DNA of 64,000 bases from Cellvibrio zantedeschiae (GTDB taxonomy: Bacteria > Pseudomonadota > Gammaproteobacteria > Pseudomonadales > Cellvibrionaceae): contig NZ_BMYZ01000001.1 in assembly GCF_014652535.1 (NCBI RefSeq), forward strand, positions 1,736,001 to 1,800,000. Reading direction: 5' to 3'. How positions within the stretch are numbered: position 1 is the first letter of the stretch; each line of letters opens with the position of its first letter. The notes beneath the pieces were generated by a model. That model saw nothing but the letters and a program-made list of their open reading frames with translations. It ran no database searches and was not told where the DNA came from. Shown here one piece after another: positions 39,922 to 49,242 of the stretch. Made by a program: the position numbers and the translations under genes.

Positions 39922-40415
39922 GTTTTCTTCTCTGCAGCTTGCTTTAAAGACTCCAGAAGCTGTAAGACTTGCTCTAATACGGGCTCACCACCGCGTTCGT
40001 TCCAAAAAACATAAATCCCCTCACTCCCTGCACTTAGGGCGCGCACAGATTCTGGTAAAGCGGGTAGATACGTATGCAAAACCTTTAGCTCCGCATCAGA
40101 CGCTCGCGCAGCTCCCTGCCAAGCCCACCAACCCAAAAGATTGATCTCGTGTTGATAGTTTGCGCGCACAAGCATCCAGCCTTTTTCGGTTTGGGTTTCC
40201 GCCGGAGGCAAAAAGTACACTGGCATAGCGGCAGGCTTTTCCTGCTCATCGGCCTGTTGCGGAATATTGCGCATTGAGTAGTGCGCACCGCGGGCACGCG
40301 CCATGAGGCGCATTTTCTCCCTGGTTTTTTGCGCAGCGGTGGGTTGCATCATTCGGATTGGCCCCAGAATCACGGCTACTACTACGACTAAAATTATTAT
40401 TAATCCAATATTCAT
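39918..40415 (-). CDS. small membrane-anchored protein of unknown function
   Basis: 165 aa with one N-terminal helix (NIGLIIILVVVVAVILGPI) followed by a soluble domain of about 130 residues (YFLPPAETQTEKGWMLVRAN, LHTYLPALPESVRAL, GIYVFWNERGG). The ATG at 40415 has AGAGG eight bases upstream; a TTG at 40463 is rejected. Its last bases overlap the stop of the convergent gene at 39921. Pseudomonads have a similar unannotated small protein. Function unknown. Confidence 0.75.
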   Translation of the reverse strand: MNIGLIIILVVVVAVILGPIRMMQPTAAQKTREKMRLMARARGAHYSMRNIPQQADEQEKPAAMPVYFLPPAETQTEKGWMLVRANYQHEINLLGWWAWQGAARASDAELKVLHTYLPALPESVRALSAGSEGIYVFWNERGGEPVLEQVLQLLESLKQAAEKKT

Positions 40416-40504
40416 TGAAATCTGCCTCTTAGATGACAACAACTGGCTAGTTTGCTTGTCCAAGACTAGGCTTAATCTAACAGCCCAGTGAATAAGGAGT
40501 TTTT

Positions 40505-40966
40505 ATGAGTCAAACCAACTGCTTGTATAGCCACATTTTGGTCGGGTTAGATTTAACGGACGAAACTCCGCAAGTGCTTGCCAAAGCCGTTAATTTTGCG
40601 CGCAGTTGCAATGCTAAATTGAGCATTGCTCACGTGCTTGAACCCATCACCTTCGCCTATGGCGGCGATATGCCGCTCGATATCTCCGAAGTTCAAACAC
40701 AGCAAGTCCAGCGCGCGGAACAAGAGCTGCAAGAACTTACCAAACATATCGATTACCCCGTTGTACAGGAACATGTTTTGGTAGGACAACCCGCGAGCGA
40801 ATTGCACTATCTAGCTGAACAACAGGATGCAGATTTAATCATTGTTGGCAGCCACGGGCGTAAGGGTTTTGCGTTGTTGCTTGGCTCAACACCCAACAGT
40901 GTACTGCATGGCGCAACCTGCGATGTGCTAGCGGTATATGTAGCGCCCAACACTCGAGCCGAATAA
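40505..40966 (+). CDS. universal stress protein (UspA family)
   Basis: 153 aa single-domain Usp. It starts with HILVGLDLTDETPQVLAKAVNFA and carries the C-terminal nucleotide motif GSHGRKGFALLLGSTPNSV, the G-x2-G-x9-GS form of ATP-binding members. Such proteins are stress-induced in relatives. It ends 5 bases from the convergent uup stop. Physiological role cannot be read from sequence. Confidence 0.93.
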   Translation: MSQTNCLYSHILVGLDLTDETPQVLAKAVNFARSCNAKLSIAHVLEPITFAYGGDMPLDISEVQTQQVQRAEQELQELTKHIDYPVVQEHVLVGQPASELHYLAEQQDADLIIVGSHGRKGFALLLGSTPNSVLHGATCDVLAVYVAPNTRAE

Positions 40967-40971
40967 CAATA

Positions 40972-42912
40972 TCATTCGGCTTGCTGCATATCTTCCAATT
41001 CAGCCCAGCGTTCAAAACAAACTTCCAAATCCATTTCAACTTGCGCCAGGGCTTGCAATTTTTCTTCAACAATTTTTGGTGATTGGGAGTAAAAATCGGC
41101 GGCGCCAACTACGGCTTTCATAGCATCCAGTTGCTGCTCAAGTTGTTCGATTTTTTTCGGCAAATCGTCAAATTCTTTTTGTAATTTATAACTTAATTTT
41201 TTGGCGCGCGGCGCTGCAACCGGCGCACTGACTTTTGGTGTGCTAGCGACTTCATTCGTTTTATTTGACGCAGAGGGTTCGCTGATTGCTGGTGCTTCCT
41301 CGGGTAAATCTGCCTCAGTCCATTTACCGCCCTGACGAATCCAATCATCGTAACCACCCACGTATTCCAATACGTTTCCGCGGCCTTCGAATGCAATCAC
41401 GCTGCTGACTATATTATTTAAAAATGCGCGATCATGGCTGACCAACAAGACTGTACCAGCGTAATCAGTAAGGATTTCTTCCAGCAGTTCAAGTGTTTCA
41501 ACATCCAGATCATTAGTAGGCTCATCGAGCACTAGCAAGTTTGCCGACTTGCTGAATAATTTTGCCAAGAGCACGCGGTTGCGCTCTCCACCTGATAATG
41601 CACGCAGTGGTGTACGAGCGCGCTCGCCGCTGAATAAAAAATCACTCAAGTAGGAAAAAATGTGTTTGGCTTTACCGTCGATTTCAATAAAGTCACGGCC
41701 TTCTGATACGTTATCAACCGCACTTTTATCTAAATCCAGTTGATCGCGTAATTGATCAAAATAAGCCACTTTTAAATTAGTACCCAAGCGAACTGAACCT
41801 GATTGTGGCTGTAATTCACCGAGAATTAATTTAAGCAAGGTACTTTTGCCAGCGCCATTCGCACCCACCAAACCAATGCGGTCACCTCGAATAATCGCCG
41901 ATGAAAAATTTCTTACGATTGGCTTGTTGCCCCACGAATAGGAAACATCTTTTAACTCTGCAACTAATTTTCCAGAGGCTTCGCCGGTAGCTAAAGAAAA
42001 ATTCGCTTTGCCAATGACTTCGCGGCGCTCCGCACGCACATTGCGCAATTCTTTTAATGCGCGCACGCGGCCTTCATTGCGAGTACGGCGCGCTTTAATC
42101 CCTTGGCGAATCCACACTTCTTCTTCAGCCAGTTTTTTATCGAACAATTCGTTATGACGCGCCTCTTCGGCAAGCGCTTGTTCGCGATACACCAGATAAC
42201 TCGCGTAGTCACCTGACCAATAACGCAGGTGTCCACGGTCCAGCTCCACAATATGAGTTGCAAGTGTTTGCAACAGCGAACGGTCGTGGGTAATAAATAC
42301 CAGGGCGCCATTAAAATTTAATAATTGTTTTTCCAACCAATCAATTGCCGCAATATCCAGATGGTTGGTAGGCTCGTCGAGTAATAGCACATCAGGCTCA
42401 AGCACAAGTGCACGCGCAAGCGCGACGCGGCGACGCCAACCTCCCGAAAGTTCACGCATGTATTTGTCGGCAGGCAAATCGAGGCGCGTTAAAATCGACT
42501 CCACTTTTTGCTGCATCGCCCAGCCATCTTGCGCTTCAATATCGTGCTGCAGCTTTTCCATGCGCGCCAGGGTTGCGTCATTAAATTCAGTACCGTGTGC
42601 AAGGTGATGATATTCACTCAACAAATCACCCAAACCCGGAAAAGCGCAGGCAACCGAGTCAAATACCAATCGGTCGTCTGCATCGGGCAAATCTTGCTCC
42701 AGGCGCGCTATGCGCACGCCGCTTTGCAAAATAACCTCGCCTTTATCTAAATCAACTTCGCCAGCAATAACTTTAAGCAAGCTGGATTTACCTGCGCCAT
42801 TGCGGCCAATCAAACACAGACGGTGGCCTTTTTCGACCACCAAATCCACTTCATCTAACAGGACTTGCAGGCCGTAACTTAAATAGGCTTTTTCAATTTT
42901 AATTAATGACAT
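40972..42912 (-). CDS. uup: ABC-F family ATPase Uup
   Basis: Soluble ABC-F ATPase with two nucleotide-binding domains: Walker A GRNGAGKS at 36-43 with LSGGWRRR and LLLDEPTNHLD, and a second GANGAGKS with LSGGERNR and LVLDEPTNDLD. Between them is the ABC-F linker. A C-terminal coiled coil (from about 575: LSYKLQKEFDDLPKKIEQLEQQ) is typical of Uup and binds DNA in E. coli. 646 aa. Linked in relatives to ribosome function and transposon precise excision. Confidence 0.93.
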   Translation of the reverse strand: MSLIKIEKAYLSYGLQVLLDEVDLVVEKGHRLCLIGRNGAGKSSLLKVIAGEVDLDKGEVILQSGVRIARLEQDLPDADDRLVFDSVACAFPGLGDLLSEYHHLAHGTEFNDATLARMEKLQHDIEAQDGWAMQQKVESILTRLDLPADKYMRELSGGWRRRVALARALVLEPDVLLLDEPTNHLDIAAIDWLEKQLLNFNGALVFITHDRSLLQTLATHIVELDRGHLRYWSGDYASYLVYREQALAEEARHNELFDKKLAEEEVWIRQGIKARRTRNEGRVRALKELRNVRAERREVIGKANFSLATGEASGKLVAELKDVSYSWGNKPIVRNFSSAIIRGDRIGLVGANGAGKSTLLKLILGELQPQSGSVRLGTNLKVAYFDQLRDQLDLDKSAVDNVSEGRDFIEIDGKAKHIFSYLSDFLFSGERARTPLRALSGGERNRVLLAKLFSKSANLLVLDEPTNDLDVETLELLEEILTDYAGTVLLVSHDRAFLNNIVSSVIAFEGRGNVLEYVGGYDDWIRQGGKWTEADLPEEAPAISEPSASNKTNEVASTPKVSAPVAAPRAKKLSYKLQKEFDDLPKKIEQLEQQLDAMKAVVGAADFYSQSPKIVEEKLQALAQVEMDLEVCFERWAELEDMQQAE

Positions 42913-43084
42913 AAGACAGCGTTCTACTGTGTTGATTGGGCAAATGGACGCATGGAATTTCCATGCGCCAAAAACAAATTAATTGCCAGGCATGATACCT
43001 TTTTTTATCTGTTTAGCCTAAATTAACGCAGCATTAACTCGCTAACTGCCGACTTTTTAACCAAAGCCAACACAGGAACATAGC

Positions 43085-44074
43085 ATGAGCAATCGAAAAA
43101 TCATTCGCTGGGGAATTATTGGCGTTGGTGATGTATGCGAAGTAAAAAGCGGCCCGGCACTTTACAAGAGCAAAGACTCCCAACTTTTAGCGGTGATGCG
43201 ACGCAACATCGACAAAGCCCGCGATTTCGCCCAGCGCCATCAAGTGGCGTTTTATTACGATGACGCCACTGCCCTGCTCGCAAATCCGGATATAGATGCG
43301 GTTTACATAGCAACGCCACCAGCATTCCATAAAGATTTTGCGTTAGCCGCAATAGCGGCAGGCAAGCAGGTTTACATTGAAAAACCTGTGACCTTAAATG
43401 CAGCCGAATGCGATCCTATTATTGCTGCTGCACAGCGAACAAATGCAAAAGTATGTGCTGCGCATTATCGTCGCTATGTGCCCTGCTTTATTAAATTTGC
43501 GGACTTATTGAAGAGCGGAGCCATAGGCATACCCCTACTGGCCAGAATTGATATGTTGCAACCTGCGGCATCTAATATCATTGCCAAAAGTGACGAAAAC
43601 TGGCGAGTGAATCCCGCAGTTTCTGGTGGCGGTTTATTTCACGATTTAGCACCTCACCAACTGGATTTATTGTTGCAATGGTTTGGTTCTTTAGTAGATG
43701 CGCAAGGCATGGCACTTAACCAACGTAAATCAAATGATGCAGATGATTGCGTAATAGGTAATGCAACATTTTCCTCTGGAGCCATATTCCAGGGCTGCTG
43801 GCATTTTGCAGTCAACCCACTACATACCAGCGACACTTGCGAGATTCTAGGAACAGAAGGAAAAATTAGTATTAACTTTTTTGGCCAGCAAGTTATTCAC
43901 TTACACAATGCGGATGGCGAACAAGAGTTTATTATTCCCAACCCTGAACATATTCAGCTGCCTATGATTGAGCAAGTGAACGCCTATTTTCGCGGCGAAA
44001 GGGATAATCCCTGCAGCATTCAAGAGGCTAAAGCGGTAATGGAATTGATCGATATATTTAGCAACAATGAATAA
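43085..44074 (+). CDS. Gfo/Idh/MocA family oxidoreductase
   Basis: 329 aa NAD(P)-dependent sugar or polyol oxidoreductase. The Rossmann motif is GIIGVGDV near residue 12, followed by AVMRRNIDKARDFA, IATPPAFHKDFALAAIAAGK and the catalytic-lysine motif YIEKPVTLN. The C-terminal domain holds GGGLFHDLAPHQLDLLLQWF. The substrate is not identifiable. Monocistronic in appearance, convergent with the RDD gene. Confidence 0.9.
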   Translation: MSNRKIIRWGIIGVGDVCEVKSGPALYKSKDSQLLAVMRRNIDKARDFAQRHQVAFYYDDATALLANPDIDAVYIATPPAFHKDFALAAIAAGKQVYIEKPVTLNAAECDPIIAAAQRTNAKVCAAHYRRYVPCFIKFADLLKSGAIGIPLLARIDMLQPAASNIIAKSDENWRVNPAVSGGGLFHDLAPHQLDLLLQWFGSLVDAQGMALNQRKSNDADDCVIGNATFSSGAIFQGCWHFAVNPLHTSDTCEILGTEGKISINFFGQQVIHLHNADGEQEFIIPNPEHIQLPMIEQVNAYFRGERDNPCSIQEAKAVMELIDIFSNNE

Positions 44075-44099
44075 AAGCAATGATTTTTCTGAAGGTTTT

Positions 44100-44579
44100 T
44101 TATTTTTTCTTCAACAGGATAAGCTTGGTACCACTGAGCAAATCATGCAGCAACCGGCCTTGCGGATGAACCAAACTTAGCCAATAACCCATCCCCAAAA
44201 GCAACAATGACAACCAGGCGAAAGCGCTACGTTTTAGTGCTTGTGAATAGCTCACAATTTGATTGGTATTAGCGTCAACCAATTGCATACGCCAGGTTTT
44301 CATACCCAGGGTTTGACCAAATTTTTGCCAAAAATAAACATAAAAAAAAGTAATGACTAACAACCAACCTAGCGTAATAAAAACTTTCGCAAACAAACTC
44401 CAATGAATGCGTTGGCCAGCTTCAGGTTGGCCGAAGATTGCAACATCAATACCTACAACAAGCGCACCATAGGCAATGCTAATTGCCGCCAATAAAAGGC
44501 TGTCGTAAACCATAGCGGCAAAAATTCGGGGAAGTCCGGGTGCTGCGAACTCGGTGACAGGCGTTACATTTTTTTTCAT
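44100..44579 (-). CDS. RDD family membrane protein
   Basis: 159 aa inner-membrane protein. PGLPRIFAAMVYDSLLLAAI is the RDD family opening (Arg and Asp present), then LITFFYVYFWQKFGQTLGMKTWRMQL, ending with HDLLSGTKLILLKKK. Three hydrophobic segments. It starts 8 bases after the cyclase-FHA gene stop and so is likely in one transcript with it. RDD proteins are proposed transporters or membrane-modifying proteins; the role here is unknown. Confidence 0.88.
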   Translation of the reverse strand: MKKNVTPVTEFAAPGLPRIFAAMVYDSLLLAAISIAYGALVVGIDVAIFGQPEAGQRIHWSLFAKVFITLGWLLVITFFYVYFWQKFGQTLGMKTWRMQLVDANTNQIVSYSQALKRSAFAWLSLLLLGMGYWLSLVHPQGRLLHDLLSGTKLILLKKK

Positions 44580-44586
44580 GAATGTC

Positions 44587-45483
44587 TTAATGTTGGTAGT
44601 GAATTAACCAAGGATTTTTGGAATCAACTTGCTGACCGATACTGATCACGCCGGTACCTTGTAATGGGGCTTCTTCACGGCGTAAATAGATGGGAGTTTT
44701 ATTTTCTTCGTGCACGTAAGTGCCATTAGTGGAATGATCAACCAGCACATATTTTCCGCGACGGAATTCTATGTGGCAATGCTCGCGCGAGCACACCGAA
44801 TTATCCAGATACAAATGTACTTTATTGAGATCGCGTCCAATGGAATACGGAGTTTGGTCAGGCAAAATACTGACAATTTTGTCGCCCATTTTTAAGGTTA
44901 ACTGGAAGGTGGAAACGAAGCGAGTTACATCGTGAATCGGCATAACGCGAGTCGACAAATCGTTTTGCTGGGAGGTCTCCCAAGCAAGGCGATAGATAAT
45001 GGTTTTTTGACTGTCGCCCTTAATATTTACGCGATCAAACAATTGGCACTGATGCATGAGCGTCGCATCAAGTTCATCAATCACGCCCTGGGTAAGTACT
45101 ATTTGATTGGCTCGCGCAATGTGCGCAACAAATGCAGCGTCGTTTACGGTATCGCCAAATGCGTCGGTCGGCGTAACGACCGTATCGCCAAACGCAATGC
45201 CAATGCGTATTCCCAAACCTATGTCGGCAAATTCACGGCTTGAGCGCTGTTGAATCGCAATAGCAACTCTACAGGCTGTAGCTGCACTGTCAAAACGTGC
45301 CATGACTTCATCGCCGATAGTCTTAACTACGGTTCCTTCATGAACAATCGTCGTTGCAGCCATATGGCTTACGGCGTCATCCACGATTGCCTTGGCATCC
45401 TGATTCCCCAGCTGCTTATAAAGCGCCGAGCTGCCGGAAACGTCGGCAAACATGATGGCTTGAGGGGTGTTTTGATTAAACAT
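44587..45483 (-). CDS. class III adenylate/guanylate cyclase domain fused to FHA domain
   Basis: 298 aa, cytoplasmic. The N-terminal class III cyclase domain has metal aspartates Asp14 (FADVSGSS) and Asp58 (KTIGDEV), a candidate base-binding Lys54, and the region AFGDTVNDAAFVAHIARA with the transition-state Asn/Arg pair. The C-terminal FHA domain (about 220-290) has SIGRD, SREHCHIEF and STNGTYV, which binds phosphothreonine. The catalytic set looks complete. It likely joins a Ser/Thr kinase signal to cyclic nucleotide output. It precedes an RDD gene. Confidence 0.85.
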   Translation of the reverse strand: MFNQNTPQAIMFADVSGSSALYKQLGNQDAKAIVDDAVSHMAATTIVHEGTVVKTIGDEVMARFDSAATACRVAIAIQQRSSREFADIGLGIRIGIAFGDTVVTPTDAFGDTVNDAAFVAHIARANQIVLTQGVIDELDATLMHQCQLFDRVNIKGDSQKTIIYRLAWETSQQNDLSTRVMPIHDVTRFVSTFQLTLKMGDKIVSILPDQTPYSIGRDLNKVHLYLDNSVCSREHCHIEFRRGKYVLVDHSTNGTYVHEENKTPIYLRREEAPLQGTGVISIGQQVDSKNPWLIHYQH

Positions 45484-45764
45484 GTCTGCACTTATGTTTG
45501 ATTTTTATGAATTCTAACAGGCTAAACGCCGCAAAACTTATTACTCCGCCGATTATGCATAAAAAAGACCAGAATTTGTCTTATGCTCAGGAAAACCGCA
45601 CCCCTTATAGTCACTTTAAATATAAATGACATCGCAATCATCATTTTAAGCCAAAATTTTACAAAATTCCTTATACCTTCATTATTTAAAATTAAATCTT
45701 ATTAATCATAGCCTTATCAAAACTTAACTTTAGGGCGTTGCAAAAAAAAGACGTTCATGCGAAA

Positions 45765-45780
45765 TTGACAGCGCTATCAA
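45765..45780. promoter_or_regulatory. LacI-type operator palindrome upstream of the TonB receptor
   Basis: TTGACAGCGCTATCAA, a palindrome centred on CG with one mismatched pair; extended to 45763-45782 it has nine of ten pairs. The centre AGCGCT is typical of LacI-family operators ahead of TonB receptors in Xanthomonas and Caulobacter. TTGACA could also act as a -35 element. Confidence 0.6.
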
Positions 45781-45800
45781 TTCGCGTTTTTCAATTATTA

Positions 45801-45820
45801 AAATGATAGCGTAACCATTT
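45801..45820. promoter_or_regulatory. second, weaker LacI-type operator
   Basis: AAATGATAGCGTAACCATTT, seven of ten pairs around a central CG, its centre 38 bases from that of the first palindrome. The TGATAGCGTAACCA form resembles operators of LacI regulators of sugar loci. Confidence 0.45.
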
Positions 45821-46014
45821 ATATTATATTTATTATTTATTTCGAGCCTCTGCTTTTTGTATTGAAAACCTTCATTTGTTTTTCCAAAAACCAATTGCTT
45901 TTAAGGACGCTAAGCATCGTTGAGGGCTTAAAAAGCCTCGATGAAGTAAGGATTTACATCAAGAGTGGATAGTCGACATAAAAATATAATTTTTAATGAT
46001 CACAGGAGAACTCC

Positions 46015-49000
46015 ATGTACAAAACAGTTAGCTTTAAAAAGAAGCTTCTGGCTACTTTAGTGGCATCGTCGAGCTTGGGCTTAAGCGGTTTTGCTTTTGC
46101 CCAGGACGACGCGGAAGAAATCGTTGTTACCGGGATTAAAGCCAGTATGGCGCGCGCCATGGACATCAAGCAGGATTCGGTAGGTGTGGTAGATGCCATT
46201 ACCGCTGAAGATATGGGTAAATTCCCAGACACCAACCTTGCTGAATCTTTGCAACGTATTACCGGTGTTTCTATCAGCCGCTCAAACGGTGAAGGTTCGC
46301 AGGTAACCATCCGTGGCTTCGGCGCGGACTATAACCTCATTACGTTGAATGGCCGCGCTATGCCGGGTGCAACTGCCAACCGTACCGGTGGCGGCACTCC
46401 ATCCAGCCGCTCATTTGATTTTGCGAATATTGCCTCTGAAAGTATTGCTGCGGTAGAGGTTTACAAAACTGGCCGTGCAGACATTAGCAGCGGCGGTATC
46501 GGCGGTACTATCAACATCAAGACCCCTCACCCACTCGACAATAACGGCTTTAAAGCTAGTGTTGGCGGCAAGTTGGTAAGCGATTCAACCAACATCAACG
46601 GCGACGATGTTACCCCTGAACTTTCAGGCATTGTGAGCTGGTCCGATGAAACCTTTGGCGTTGCCTTGACTGCAAGCCACCAAAAACGCGACAGCGCGAA
46701 CATTGGTGCTTTCGTAAGCAACTGGAACGACACTGCAATTTGGCACACAGCGGATACAACCCACGCTTATTTGCCGAACACTCCAGCTAGCGCCATCAAA
46801 AACGCTCCGTCAGAAGGCCAAAGCTACTCAGTTCCAACTGACATCCGCTACCAAATTACCGACGTTACCCAAACCCGCGATAACGCCCAGTTAACCTTGC
46901 AGTACAGCCCAGTAGAAAATGTTGTAGGTACTTTGGATTACACCTACGCGCGCAGAACTGACCACACTCAACGTGGCGAACAATCAATTTGGTTTCAGGG
47001 CGGTTCTTACGACGCAGTTACCTTTGATAGCGGCGCAGTGAAAACGGCTACTTTTGTCGCCCAAAATGGCGCCGGCGGTGGCGGCGGTCATGGTTTGGCA
47101 GTACAAGATGGCCAAATGAAGGATGAGCTCAAGTCTACCGGTGCGAATATTAAGTGGGATGTTAACGATGCTTTGACCCTGTCAGTGGATGGTCACCACT
47201 CAGAAGCTGTTAGCGGACCGGATACTCCGGAAGGTTACAACTGGGTTAACGTTGGCATCACCGCTCCAGTTATGGGCGGCTACCAGGCAACGTTCAACGA
47301 TAGCCTGCCAATCCAATCTTTCACTTTTAAAGAGAGAGCAACTGGCCCTAACGTAAACGGCAAGTATGACGCTGACGACATCAGTAGCCAGATCATGCAA
47401 ATGTTTAGCGCCCAACAAAAAGTAACCATCAACCAATTCAAAGTTGATGGTGATTTGTCGCTGGATAAAAACACCATTAACTTTGGTCTTGAGTCACGCA
47501 ACACTGAACAAAACGCCAGCAACGGTTTTACCCAAACCACTATGGGCGACTGGGGTATTACCAATCCAGGCGATGTTCCTAACGAACTGGTACGCGCGAT
47601 TAACTTCCCATCAGCGTTTGAGGATTACAACACCAAAGGTGCTACCACTACCGCATTTACCGGTAATGGCCGTGCAATTGGCCAGTGGGCAATCAAGCAA
47701 TACGCCAATCAACCTGGCGGTGGCAAAGCTCACTTCACTGCAGATCCAGTTAACAACGAAACCATTGAAGAGAACATTCGTTCTATCTACGTTCAATGGA
47801 ACCGTGAAGGCGAAGTTGCGGGCATGAAGACTCACGCAGCCCTTGGTTTGCGTTATGAAGCTACAGATGTAATGTCGTCAGCCTTAACCAGATTGCCATT
47901 GTCTTTGACGTGGGAAAGTAACAACGACTTCCACTACAACCGTCAGGCTAGCCAGACTTCCTTCTCACAAAAGGCAACCTACTCCCACACCCTGCCCAAC
48001 CTGGATTTCGACATTCAGTTAACCGAAGGTGTTAAGGGTCGTGTGTCCTTCAACGAAACTATTGGTCGCCCGACTTACAACAACCTGAGCTCTGCCGTTA
48101 CCCTGAACAACCCTTCAGGTGCAACTATTCCATCCATTCCAGGCCAACGCGTAACCGCGAGCGCTGGTGATCCATCAATCCTCCCATTGAAGTCACAAAA
48201 CTTTGATGCATCCATTGAATGGTATTACGCAGACGCAAGCTACGTGTCTATCGGTGTGTTTGAGAAGCACGTAGAGAACTTTGTAGGCACCCAGCAAATC
48301 AACAAAAACTGGTTCGGCCTGCAAGATCCAACCCAAGGCGCAAGCGTAACTGCGGCCAGAGCGGCCTTGGCTGCAATGGGCCTGGACGGTAGCGATGACA
48401 CCCGTTTGTTCACTATGACGGCGTTGATTGAAGCAGGTAAACAAGGGACTTATCAGGACAACCAAGCCTTCTGGGATGCGGCTGAGCCTTTGTACGACGT
48501 GAACTCGAAAGCCGACAGCCCGCTGTTGATCTATCGCACTACGGTTCCATTCAACGATAAGTCAGCCAAAATCCACGGTGCTGAATTCGCTGTTCAGCAC
48601 TTCTTTGGTGAGACTGGTTTCGGTGTATCTGCAAACTACACCAAAGTTAGCGGTGACATAGGCTACGACGTATTGTTGGATCCAACCCAAAACCAATTTG
48701 CGTTAACCGGCTTGAGCGATACTGCAAACGCCTCCTTGATTTATGAAAACTACGGTTTCACTTCTCGTATTTCATACAACTGGCGTGATGAGTTCCTTGC
48801 AGCGGCTGGCCAAACCCCAACCTTCGTTGAAGCCTTTAGTCAAATCGACTTCAACATCAGCTACGCAGTACCACAATTTGAAGGTCTGTCTGTGTCGCTA
48901 GAAGGGATTAACGTAACGGGTGAGAACTTCCGTTCACACGCTCGTACCAAAAACCAGTTAGTGGGCCTGCAAGATTTGGGTGCCCGTTACAACCTGGGTG

Positions 49001-49017
49001 TTCGCTATAACTTCTAA
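46015..49017 (+). CDS. TonB-dependent receptor (Xanthomonas/Caulobacter type)
   Basis: 1000 aa outer-membrane receptor. Signal peptide ends GFAFAQ. TonB box EIVVTGI near residues 36-42, plug domain with TAEDMGKFPDTNLAESLQRI and GVSISRSNGEGSQVTIRGFG, typical of the TIGR01782-like group, and beta-barrel ending RYNLGVRYNF. The last residue is Phe, the barrel assembly signal. Followed by a terminator and then sapC and a halogenase, a set often seen in carbohydrate-utilisation loci. Substrate unknown; the operators suggest sugar control. Confidence 0.92.
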   Translation: MYKTVSFKKKLLATLVASSSLGLSGFAFAQDDAEEIVVTGIKASMARAMDIKQDSVGVVDAITAEDMGKFPDTNLAESLQRITGVSISRSNGEGSQVTIRGFGADYNLITLNGRAMPGATANRTGGGTPSSRSFDFANIASESIAAVEVYKTGRADISSGGIGGTINIKTPHPLDNNGFKASVGGKLVSDSTNINGDDVTPELSGIVSWSDETFGVALTASHQKRDSANIGAFVSNWNDTAIWHTADTTHAYLPNTPASAIKNAPSEGQSYSVPTDIRYQITDVTQTRDNAQLTLQYSPVENVVGTLDYTYARRTDHTQRGEQSIWFQGGSYDAVTFDSGAVKTATFVAQNGAGGGGGHGLAVQDGQMKDELKSTGANIKWDVNDALTLSVDGHHSEAVSGPDTPEGYNWVNVGITAPVMGGYQATFNDSLPIQSFTFKERATGPNVNGKYDADDISSQIMQMFSAQQKVTINQFKVDGDLSLDKNTINFGLESRNTEQNASNGFTQTTMGDWGITNPGDVPNELVRAINFPSAFEDYNTKGATTTAFTGNGRAIGQWAIKQYANQPGGGKAHFTADPVNNETIEENIRSIYVQWNREGEVAGMKTHAALGLRYEATDVMSSALTRLPLSLTWESNNDFHYNRQASQTSFSQKATYSHTLPNLDFDIQLTEGVKGRVSFNETIGRPTYNNLSSAVTLNNPSGATIPSIPGQRVTASAGDPSILPLKSQNFDASIEWYYADASYVSIGVFEKHVENFVGTQQINKNWFGLQDPTQGASVTAARAALAAMGLDGSDDTRLFTMTALIEAGKQGTYQDNQAFWDAAEPLYDVNSKADSPLLIYRTTVPFNDKSAKIHGAEFAVQHFFGETGFGVSANYTKVSGDIGYDVLLDPTQNQFALTGLSDTANASLIYENYGFTSRISYNWRDEFLAAAGQTPTFVEAFSQIDFNISYAVPQFEGLSVSLEGINVTGENFRSHARTKNQLVGLQDLGARYNLGVRYNF

Positions 49018-49062
49018 GTCACGGCTTATAGTCACAGCTTAGAGTTAAGTGATTTATCCTAC

Positions 49063-49093
49063 AAAAAAAGCCGCTGGAAACAGCGGCTTTTTT
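49063..49093 (+). terminator. rho-independent terminator after the TonB receptor
   Basis: AAAAGCCGCTG-GAAA-CAGCGGCTTTT with a T run, 50 bases past the stop. It stands between the receptor and sapC, so part of the transcription may stop here. Confidence 0.88.
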
Positions 49094-49242
49094 GTCTTTG
49101 GCTTATTTTGTCCAGCATTGGTTTACCCAGGATTTATTTAGCTTTAAGGGTGATATAATTTCGCCAAATTATTAGACCCTGACCAAAGAACCACAACAAT
49201 TATAAACAATTGCAGCTCTCCATCGAATACCAAGGATCCACA

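Larger units (their letters stand above)
45484..46014. other. long leader/promoter region of the TonB receptor gene
   Basis: 531 AT-rich bases without a supported gene. It holds the two operator palindromes and a bulged inverted repeat at 45915-45943 (CATCG..GAGG.CTT against AAGCCTCGATG) in the probable 5' leader. It also contains the divergent promoter for the cyclase-FHA gene. Confidence 0.5.
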
